Part shown: positions 38,091 through 45,959 of the stretch, in pieces | How positions within the stretch are numbered: position 1 is the stretch's first letter | Layout of the letters: each line of letters starts with the position of its first letter | From: a bacterium | Lineage (GTDB): Bacteria; Patescibacteriota; Patescibacteriia; JAGPKW01 | DNA length: 45,959 nucleotides | Direction of reading: 5' to 3' | Assembly (NCBI GenBank): GCA_021780535.1 | Contig: JAJXYN010000009.1 | Location: forward strand, 367,923-413,881 | Position numbers and translations under genes: made by a program | Notes under the pieces: generated by a model | What the model was told of the DNA's origin: nothing | Seen by the model: only the letters and a program-made list of their open reading frames with translations | Database searches by the model: none

Positions 38091-41000
38091 ATGAGAATAT
38101 TAAAATATGAGAATATTAAAATATTGAAAAAAATGTTTTTCATTTTTGTATTTTTATATTCTTTGTTTGGTTTTAATTATTCTAGTGCTGATAGTATAAA
38201 ACCTTATTCAACACCATCTTCATGCTCTAGAGATTCAGAATGCGCTTCTATTTATGGTAGTGGTTCTTGTTGTATGGCTGATATATATTCTAATACATCG
38301 TTATTTAATTATTACGTTTGTATTTCTACTTCAAAAACAGTATCTTCTTGTTCTATGTACACTGGATCGGTTTCTAACAAATGTTGGCCAGACATTGTTT
38401 GCTCTAATGGTTTAGATTATGCTGTTGCTGGGATTGTTCCAATAAATGGATCTTGTGGGCCTGTTGTTGGTTTTGCTTCTTTGGTTGGTACTTCTATGGG
38501 AGTTTTAAATGATACTCGTATAACTACTAGTAATAAAAATAGTCAATTTTGTTCTACTGGGACAATGTCTTCTTCGGATCCAAAATTAAATACTGCTACA
38601 AAAATGTGGACATGGACATGTTCTGGTCAAAATAGTGGATCTAATGCTACTTGTTCTGTAAATTATTCAAGTGTCCCTAACTTACAAATAAATGGTGTTT
38701 GTCATGTTTATAGTTCTCCACTTATGGCTGAACCAACGGATCTTTGTGTATCTGGTGTTTCTGGAACTGTTGTTTTGAATGATGGTGTTTTTTCTTGGAC
38801 CTGCTCTGGTCAAAATGGTGGGGGTAGTGTTAGTTGTTCTGCTGATGCTAAAGCTACACCAATAATTGTTACACCGGAAGTAGATCCTTTTGCTACTTTA
38901 GTTAATGACCCATTAGTAAAACCAGCTACAAAAGATCAAACCGTTCAAACTGAAATTGTATCTTCTTATCCTACTATAGAACAAAAACCTGCAAATATTT
39001 CTAGTTATAGTTTGCTTGAAAAATATTCAACTCCTTGCTCTATTAAATTTGATTCGGAATGTGAAGTTTTAGATCAAAAACTTTTGGATGTTGTAAAGGC
39101 TGGTATGTCTATAAAAGACGCAGTTGATTCTGGAAAATTAAATGGTAATATGATGGTTGCTAGACTTAGTAATGATACTCCTCCAAAAGAACTTGATAAT
39201 TATAAGACGGGACTTACTTTAACTAACATACAAAAGCTTAGAAAGGCTAGAGTTTTTCCTGTTGGTATGGAATTAGCCGCTATGTGTATTACTGGACAAA
39301 TTCCTTGTTCAGATGGTTATATTTATAATGGCAATAGTACTGATACTGCTGATTGTCCTGATAAATCTGTGGCTTGTCATAAGGCAAGAATGAGCGATAT
39401 TACTTTAACTAGAATATTGACTGGATATTCTATCTGCGATCCTTTTGCTACTGGGTATAGTTCTAAAAATGATCCTTTTTGTCATTTGGTAAACCCTAAT
39501 TGGATATTAAAAGATCCAAAATATATGTGTGAGTCTGGTGTTAAAAATGGATCACTTCTTTATGTAACAGATCAGCAATCCCAATCTAATATTAGATATG
39601 AATCATGTCCAGATGTTTCTACTTGTTTAACCGAAAAAGATAATGGTGAATGTAATGCTTATGGATATTGTTTGAGAGAAAAAAATATTTGGAGATTTGA
39701 TTTGTCTGCAGATTCTTGTTTTAGTCAAAATGTTGGTTGTGCAAAATATACTTATGCTATGGGGGGCTCTACTACTACTCTTGGTTTTATTGCTGATACT
39801 ACTGATAAATCTGTTTGCGACCAGAGTAATAGTGGTTGTAGATCATATAGTTTGGTTAAAACTGGTTCTGCTTCTACTGATTGGAGTCATGATGATTCCG
39901 CTAAAATATTTTTAAATAACAAAATAACACCTTGTGATTCTTCTCAAGAGGGTTGTACGGCTTTTATAAGGAGAGATACTGCTAATTTGATTAAGAATTC
40001 AAGTTTTGAAGAATATAATCTTTCAGCAGATTTAACTACTAAACAAGCTTTGCTTTGGATACCTCATAATGATAAGCCATTATCTGATAGTGTTGATTTA
40101 GAAAGTACCGGGGATAATGCCCCTGTTTATGATGGCTCTAACTCTCTTGTAATGAAAAGACTGTCTTCTTCTGATGAAACTTCTTATGTTGGTTATAGTT
40201 TAAATAAAGATTATTTTATTGATGTTGAGCCAAATAAAACATATACTTTAAGCTATTATGTTTTAGGTTATAATACTAATTTCCCTGCGGATAGTATTTC
40301 TAAATATTCACAAGGAGCTTTTGTTAATGTTAAGGAATATGATCAATCTAAAAATTTAATAACTAAACAAGTTTGTACAAGCGGGGATGATACACTTTTA
40401 GGATCTGTTTGTAATTCTAATACTGATTGTATTGAAACTAATAACCCTAATAATAAAATCGGAGTTTGTGATTCTTCTTCTGCAAATAATATTATTGATA
40501 TAGATGCTTTGAGATATGTTAATACTTTTATGTCTCCTACATGGACAAGAAAAACAGTTTCTTTTAAGACTGGTCTTGATACTTATTATTTAGATATACT
40601 TCCTGTTTTGTCTAGAGTAAAAGCTGTAACGGATGATAATCCTGTGACTGCTGTTTTTGATGCTATTCAATTACAAGAGGGAAGTGTTGCTACTACATAT
40701 GCTTTATATGAAAATTCTAAGGTTAATTATTTAAAAAAAGCACCGGATTATGCTAATTGTTATTCTTCATCTTCTGATAAAGACAAAATATTTTGTAGTA
40801 ATTTTATAAAATCTTGTGATAAAAAAGATGTTGGCTGTAGAAAATATGAAAAGAAGGATAATTCTGATTATTGGTTGCCTGGTAAGCCGAATGAAGAAAA
40901 TTATTGTACGGCAGAATGTAAGGGTTATCAATTATATAAAGAATCTGGTCCTTCTTATGATCCTGCTATTGGATCTACTTTTCAATCTCTTATAGCTACA

Positions 41001-44000
41001 ACTGCTAAACCTTGTTCTTCTTCTGAAGCTGGCTGTTCTCAATATAAGAATTTATCTACTGGAGGGGATGAATATTTTTCTTCTATAAGGACTTGTGTTA
41101 AAGAAACAGATGATATAGGCACTTGTAAAAATGATGATTCTTTTAAGGGTAATATTTGTAAGTCTGATGCTGATTGTGGTGCTATTGTTGGTTCTTGTAG
41201 TAAAGCAACAGCTCAATATACTGATTATTTTACATATACTGGATCAGAAACTTCTGGATATAAGTTGAATGTTTATAGATTGCTTAGAACAAAAGCATGT
41301 AGTAATGATAAAACGGTGAAATGTTCCGTTGATTCTGATTGTGGTTCTGGAACATGTAGCTATTATGATGATGTTTATGATCCTGCTACTGTAGCTTCTA
41401 GTTCTTTTAATGCTTGTAATGCTGAGGCATATAAAAAACAAGATCATGACCCTGATTGTAGAGAATTTCATGGTCCTAGTGATGCTAGTTCTGCTTCTGG
41501 TGCAGCAACTGGTAACTATGTTCTTTACTATGCAAATATGAGTGAAGTTATTTATGTTTCAGATACAGATTGTTCTTATTATTCTATCGTGCCATATCAA
41601 AGTGTTGTTTCTCAATCTAAATGTGATTCTATATCTTACTTAACTACAGGTTTGAGATATAATACTTCTACTAATACTTGTAATATAGGTATATATATTC
41701 CAGAATCTGTAACGTGTTCTAGTGATGTTTTGAATTGTAGAGAATATAATGGTACTTCTATATCGTCAGAAACATTATTTACTGATGGTTTTGAAGATGG
41801 TGCAGATGGTTGGAAGAATAGTGCAGGAAATGCTCCTACAATATCAACTGAATCTATTTTCGTTAATGAACATTCTGCTAAAATTGCTTATCCTGATTAT
41901 ATAAGTAAGGTTGTTGTTCCTGATATTATTGATCCAAAAGAAAAAGCTCTTTATAAGTTAAGATTGTATGCTAAGAATGATTCTGCAAATGGTACTTTAT
42001 CTTCTGTGGAGCTTAGAGTTGGAGATACTTTTGTTAGTACAAAACAAATTAATAATGATTGGAAATTTATTGGTTTTGATGTTTTCTCATCTTCTAATTT
42101 AACAACTGTTCTTAATAGTATTCAGATTAGTAATAAAGGTTTGGTAAATAATGGTGGAGCTGTTAATTTGTTTGTTGATTATATATCAGTAGAAAAATCA
42201 TCATCTATTTATGTTATTAAAAATTCTTGGACAACTCCTGTAAGTTGCGATAATGATATAAGTAATCCTACTGGTGCTTGTAATGCTGAAGGTGTTGCTA
42301 ATGGTTTTTGTACTATGGTTCCAAATAAAGTTTGTTTAACTGGAACTAATGTTGGAGCTGTTTGTACTGATGCTACTGTTGCTGCTGATTGTGGAGATGT
42401 AACGGATACTTGTACTTATGCTAATAAGGTTTGTAGATGGGGTGATAATAAAAATTCTTCATGTAATAGTGATGATGATTGTTACAATAACCCTACTGAT
42501 CCTGTTAATGTGGCGGTAAAAACCGGTTCTTGTTTCTATACTACTAATGGGTATAGATTAAATTTAGGAAAAATGATTGGTTGTGATGAATATATTGATT
42601 CTTATAGTAATGATGAGTTTTATGTATTTAACGATTTGAATTTGTGTAGTGCTGACAAGATGGGTTGTGAAGCTCTTTATGATACGAAAAATTCAAAAAG
42701 TTATCAAAGTCAAGAATTTAATAAAAACGTAGATTATTCTAGTGTTGTTGCTTATTATACTTTTGATGATAAAAACAATATTGCAAAAAATGATTTTTCA
42801 TCTAATTTAATGACAAATAATAATAATGTTGTTTATGTTAAAGATGGAGTTTCTGCTGGCGCAGCCTTATTTAATGGGACTAATAATATTTCTGAAGTTA
42901 TTAATGATTCATTAAAATCAGTTACTTCTAATGTGTCTATTTATTCTTGGGTTAGACCAAATTCTTTTGGAGGTTCAATAGTTTCTCTTGGAAATTATTA
43001 TAATTTATCTATTCTTCCTGATGGAGAAGTACAATGCGTATTTAATAATGATAATACTCAATTATTAAAATCAGGTTCTAATTATTTGCTAACACTTAAT
43101 AAGTGGCAAAATGTTCTTTGTGTATATGATGGAGATAGAATAAAAATGTATATTAATGGTGAACTTGTTTCTTCTTCTGGAGATGTAACTATGAATTTCA
43201 ATTATGGAACAGATGCAACTTCTTTACTTAAAATTGGTTCTGGACTTGTAGGAAGTATTGATGATTTGAGAATATATAGTAAGTTTTTTGATTCTAAAGC
43301 CGCTTATGATTCTTATAATGATTATAAAGATAATTATACCGTAGGAGCTGATGAACTTGGTTATTATATTATTGATAGTAATTATTCTTGTGATGCTAAA
43401 TATAAGGGTTGTACGGCTGTTGGAAGAAGTGACGATAGATATGATTCTCCTGATTTTGATTATTCAACTGCATATTTTGTTATAGACCCTGATAAATTTA
43501 AATCGTCTGGAAATTATTCAACTACAGGTGTTTATGATGCTACTATGTGTACAGCAGAAGAGGCAGGATGTTATTCTTTCCAAGATTCTAAAGGTGCTAG
43601 TGTTAATTTTAAATTTCCAAAATCGCTTTGTGTTTATAAAACAAATGTTGATGTTGGTGTTTCTGATACAAATACAGGAACCCCAAAACTTCAAACAGGT
43701 TGGTTTAAATATGATGTTAAATCTAAATCTATTTCTGATGAAGGTTGTTATTATGCTGATGTTTTAGGTAGTAATACAGATGCGACTTCTGTAAGTGCTG
43801 CGAAAATAAACCCTGATTCATATAAAATAGTTAAAGCTTCTGATTGTGAATATAGAAAAGATCCTGTTGTAATTAGGAGAACTTTTGAAAGTACCACAAC
43901 TAATGGTGTTACAACTACTACAACAAGACCAAAACAGACTACTTATTATATTTATACTGGAACATGTAGTGATGGTTCTGGTATAAATTGTAGTGATGAT

Positions 44001-45878
44001 ACTATGTGTAGTAGTGGATATTGTTTATTAGAAAGAACGAATACTAAATGTGCTTCTACTTCTGGAGATCCTTATTGTAAGCCTTATGGTTATGATGAAA
44101 ATCCTGGTATTATAGATCAATTTTCTAATAAATCTTTTGAATTTAATGTTTGTCAGGGTGGAAATAAGGTTGGTTCTTATTGCTCTGTTGATAATGATTG
44201 TCCTGGCTCAACTTGTGATGCCCCGTGGACTGTTATTGGTTGGTTTAAGAAAAATTCTACCAAAGGATGTTCGGATAATGGTTTAGAGTGTGTTGGTGGT
44301 ACAAAAACTGGAAATTCTTGTGTTTCTGATTCTGATTGTGTTGATAATAATGGTGTTGTTGATGGTGTTTGTAAAGATGTTATAGAAGCATCTGATTATA
44401 TGAGAAATTATAATGGAGCTGTTGGTATTTGTAATGAATATGATTGTACTAATTTTATTGAACCAACAGAAAAAAGTTGTAAAGCTGGTAATTTAGATGG
44501 ATATGATTGTTCTAGCGATAATGATTGTGGTGAGAATGGAGTTTGTGTAACAGATGATGTTAATGGTTCTAAATATTGTAAGGCTAAGGTTGATGGCACT
44601 CCTGTAAATAAGTTAAATCTTCCTTGTGTTTTTGATAAGGATTGTGGTTTTGGTGGTGTGTGTGTTGGTAATAATATTTATTCTTATATTAATAATAGTA
44701 AAATTAATAGTGCCGGATGTAATGGTAAGGTTTCTCGTGAATCCGGATGTGCTTTATTTGATGATACAAGTAATCCTTTATTAAATTTCTCTTCAAAATT
44801 AACTTATGCTGGAGTTAAAAATGGTATTGCTGTTTCGGCTGTTACTGGTGATAATTCTGGTGGTGATAGTCAAAAAGATTCTAATTTAATTATTAAAGTT
44901 AATCGTGATAGAGAATGTTCGGAATGGATAACTTTTGATAGTGCTGGATCTCCAACGAAGCAAGATTTTGATCCTGCTGCTGCCGATAGCACTAATAATA
45001 CTATGTCAACTTGTAAGGAATTATCTCAAAATAATAAATGTTTAGATGGTCAACATGGTAGTGGTTGGTCTGGTTCTCTTAGCACTGATTTTTATATAAA
45101 ACAGATGAATGGTAATTGGTTTAATGAGGATTTTTCTGGTATGGCCATTCCTCTTGAGCCTAGTATTGATAATAGTAGTTCTTCTTGGTGGAAGAATGCT
45201 TCTGTTGGTTCTAATTCTATATTGTCTAGTAATGCTAGTAATGCTGATCATGTTATTTGTAAATCTTATCCTGAAACTGATTCACCATTTAATTTTATTG
45301 ATAAATATAATTTAAATCTAGTTGATTGTACTTGTGATTCTACTATAAAAATAGGTGAACAATGTACTGCTTCTGGTAATGATAAGTGTTTGGCTATTAA
45401 TGGGAACCCTACAAAACTTTCATGGATTAATGGTAAAATAACCTATTTAACTTATGATCAGTTTAAAAGTTTAACTCCTAAAGATTATTTTAAAAATGTA
45501 AATAGTGGCATTACTATTCCTTATGCTACTAATTCTAGTGGCACAGAGAGTGACAAGCAGGCTCTTTATAGAATAGATAATAATCAAGATTGTTATTATC
45601 AAAAAGTAAATTATAAGGATGTTTTAAATCCTAGACAACAGTATTTTGGGAATGGACTTTCTTGGAATTTGCCGGCCAGTATTTATGTTGATTGTACTTC
45701 AAGCGATGTGGTTGATTGTAATGCAAAAAGTTTAGAATCTAAGGTTGCTGATTATACTGATAGTAAATTAAAATACAAAGGGTATTGTGCGGAATATGAT
45801 TATTCTCATGAGATATATTATCCTGGTTCTGGTAAGTATAATTGTCTTACATGGATTCCTGGTTTTATAAATCAATAA
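38091..45878 (+). CDS. Giant Cys-rich secreted protein with LamG-like domain and repeated Cys motifs
   Basis: 2595 aa; signal peptide-like KKMFFIFVFLYSLFGFNYSSADS; two N-terminal W(T/S)WTCSGQN(S/G)G..(S/A)(T/S)CS repeats; ~10 CxxxxxGCxxY-like motifs; ~9 GxxCxxDxDCxxGxC-like motifs; LamG-like VVAYYTFDDKNNIAKND...YSWVRPNSFGGSIVSLGNYY...KWQNVLCVYDGDRIKMYINGELVSS...IDDLRIYSK. Confidence 0.85.
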   Translation: MRILKYENIKILKKMFFIFVFLYSLFGFNYSSADSIKPYSTPSSCSRDSECASIYGSGSCCMADIYSNTSLFNYYVCISTSKTVSSCSMYTGSVSNKCWPDIVCSNGLDYAVAGIVPINGSCGPVVGFASLVGTSMGVLNDTRITTSNKNSQFCSTGTMSSSDPKLNTATKMWTWTCSGQNSGSNATCSVNYSSVPNLQINGVCHVYSSPLMAEPTDLCVSGVSGTVVLNDGVFSWTCSGQNGGGSVSCSADAKATPIIVTPEVDPFATLVNDPLVKPATKDQTVQTEIVSSYPTIEQKPANISSYSLLEKYSTPCSIKFDSECEVLDQKLLDVVKAGMSIKDAVDSGKLNGNMMVARLSNDTPPKELDNYKTGLTLTNIQKLRKARVFPVGMELAAMCITGQIPCSDGYIYNGNSTDTADCPDKSVACHKARMSDITLTRILTGYSICDPFATGYSSKNDPFCHLVNPNWILKDPKYMCESGVKNGSLLYVTDQQSQSNIRYESCPDVSTCLTEKDNGECNAYGYCLREKNIWRFDLSADSCFSQNVGCAKYTYAMGGSTTTLGFIADTTDKSVCDQSNSGCRSYSLVKTGSASTDWSHDDSAKIFLNNKITPCDSSQEGCTAFIRRDTANLIKNSSFEEYNLSADLTTKQALLWIPHNDKPLSDSVDLESTGDNAPVYDGSNSLVMKRLSSSDETSYVGYSLNKDYFIDVEPNKTYTLSYYVLGYNTNFPADSISKYSQGAFVNVKEYDQSKNLITKQVCTSGDDTLLGSVCNSNTDCIETNNPNNKIGVCDSSSANNIIDIDALRYVNTFMSPTWTRKTVSFKTGLDTYYLDILPVLSRVKAVTDDNPVTAVFDAIQLQEGSVATTYALYENSKVNYLKKAPDYANCYSSSSDKDKIFCSNFIKSCDKKDVGCRKYEKKDNSDYWLPGKPNEENYCTAECKGYQLYKESGPSYDPAIGSTFQSLIATTAKPCSSSEAGCSQYKNLSTGGDEYFSSIRTCVKETDDIGTCKNDDSFKGNICKSDADCGAIVGSCSKATAQYTDYFTYTGSETSGYKLNVYRLLRTKACSNDKTVKCSVDSDCGSGTCSYYDDVYDPATVASSSFNACNAEAYKKQDHDPDCREFHGPSDASSASGAATGNYVLYYANMSEVIYVSDTDCSYYSIVPYQSVVSQSKCDSISYLTTGLRYNTSTNTCNIGIYIPESVTCSSDVLNCREYNGTSISSETLFTDGFEDGADGWKNSAGNAPTISTESIFVNEHSAKIAYPDYISKVVVPDIIDPKEKALYKLRLYAKNDSANGTLSSVELRVGDTFVSTKQINNDWKFIGFDVFSSSNLTTVLNSIQISNKGLVNNGGAVNLFVDYISVEKSSSIYVIKNSWTTPVSCDNDISNPTGACNAEGVANGFCTMVPNKVCLTGTNVGAVCTDATVAADCGDVTDTCTYANKVCRWGDNKNSSCNSDDDCYNNPTDPVNVAVKTGSCFYTTNGYRLNLGKMIGCDEYIDSYSNDEFYVFNDLNLCSADKMGCEALYDTKNSKSYQSQEFNKNVDYSSVVAYYTFDDKNNIAKNDFSSNLMTNNNNVVYVKDGVSAGAALFNGTNNISEVINDSLKSVTSNVSIYSWVRPNSFGGSIVSLGNYYNLSILPDGEVQCVFNNDNTQLLKSGSNYLLTLNKWQNVLCVYDGDRIKMYINGELVSSSGDVTMNFNYGTDATSLLKIGSGLVGSIDDLRIYSKFFDSKAAYDSYNDYKDNYTVGADELGYYIIDSNYSCDAKYKGCTAVGRSDDRYDSPDFDYSTAYFVIDPDKFKSSGNYSTTGVYDATMCTAEEAGCYSFQDSKGASVNFKFPKSLCVYKTNVDVGVSDTNTGTPKLQTGWFKYDVKSKSISDEGCYYADVLGSNTDATSVSAAKINPDSYKIVKASDCEYRKDPVVIRRTFESTTTNGVTTTTTRPKQTTYYIYTGTCSDGSGINCSDDTMCSSGYCLLERTNTKCASTSGDPYCKPYGYDENPGIIDQFSNKSFEFNVCQGGNKVGSYCSVDNDCPGSTCDAPWTVIGWFKKNSTKGCSDNGLECVGGTKTGNSCVSDSDCVDNNGVVDGVCKDVIEASDYMRNYNGAVGICNEYDCTNFIEPTEKSCKAGNLDGYDCSSDNDCGENGVCVTDDVNGSKYCKAKVDGTPVNKLNLPCVFDKDCGFGGVCVGNNIYSYINNSKINSAGCNGKVSRESGCALFDDTSNPLLNFSSKLTYAGVKNGIAVSAVTGDNSGGDSQKDSNLIIKVNRDRECSEWITFDSAGSPTKQDFDPAAADSTNNTMSTCKELSQNNKCLDGQHGSGWSGSLSTDFYIKQMNGNWFNEDFSGMAIPLEPSIDNSSSSWWKNASVGSNSILSSNASNADHVICKSYPETDSPFNFIDKYNLNLVDCTCDSTIKIGEQCTASGNDKCLAINGNPTKLSWINGKITYLTYDQFKSLTPKDYFKNVNSGITIPYATNSSGTESDKQALYRIDNNQDCYYQKVNYKDVLNPRQQYFGNGLSWNLPASIYVDCTSSDVVDCNAKSLESKVADYTDSKLKYKGYCAEYDYSHEIYYPGSGKYNCLTWIPGFINQ

Positions 45879-45879
45879 G

Positions 45880-45918
45880 AAACAAAAATAAGATTAAAAA
45901 TAGTCTTATTTTTTGTTT
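45880..45918 (+). terminator. Rho-independent terminator after giant gene
   Basis: AACAAAAATAAGA-ttaaaaatag-TCTTATTTTTTGTTT. Confidence 0.7.
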
Positions 45919-45922
45919 AATT

Positions 45923-45949
45923 AAAAAACCAACCTTTTTAAGGGTTGGC
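45923..45949 (-). terminator. Minus-strand terminator of a gene outside the window
   Basis: Reverse strand GCCAACCC-ttaaaaa-GGTTGGTTTTTTAATT. Confidence 0.6.
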
Positions 45950-45959
45950 AAATCATATT

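Noticed and set aside
39697-39915. 72-aa L/V-rich + ORF in the giant gene
   Set aside because: Alternative frame of an AT-rich coding region; composition typical of out-of-frame translation.
1-45959. Alternative genetic code (TGA = Gly, as in some CPR lineages)
   Set aside because: TGA terminates recognisable genes at the expected place (e.g. rsmA, the DGK-like gene), and long conserved ORFs have no internal TGA.

Overview
AT-rich bacterial chromosomal segment using standard stops (TGA acts as a stop). It has the look of a reduced Patescibacteria/CPR-type genome; this placement is inferred from gene content and style, not from a marker tree. Most of the window is housekeeping: a heterodimeric ABC exporter, a bactofilin, infB-rbfA, clpP, rny, an M3 peptidase, a YmdB-like phosphoesterase, HU, ftsH, dnaN, PBP1A, tyrS, rnhB, ppaC, a YraN-like protein, nusA, uvrC, pilT, a LysM/CHAP protein, rsmA, tRNA-Arg(CCT) and tRNA-Lys(CTT). 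The right third (about 30.5-45.9 kb) is a surface/secretion locus ending in a 2595-aa Cys-rich secreted protein. Main points for follow-up: (i) a ~1 kb CDS-free region at 3.3-4.2 kb that looks like an independent minus-strand non-coding transcription unit (extended -10 promoter, 7 AAGGAGG motifs, a large imperfect hairpin, a terminator); (ii) an interspersed palindromic repeat family at 24.5-33.3 kb with compensatory arm changes; (iii) a secreted-protein gene split into three ORFs by two mutually compensating poly(A)-tract frameshifts; (iv) short tandem repeats directly abutting the start codons of many genes; (v) repeated Cys motifs and a LamG-like segment in the giant protein. All family calls are from reading the sequence; no database search or folding was run.
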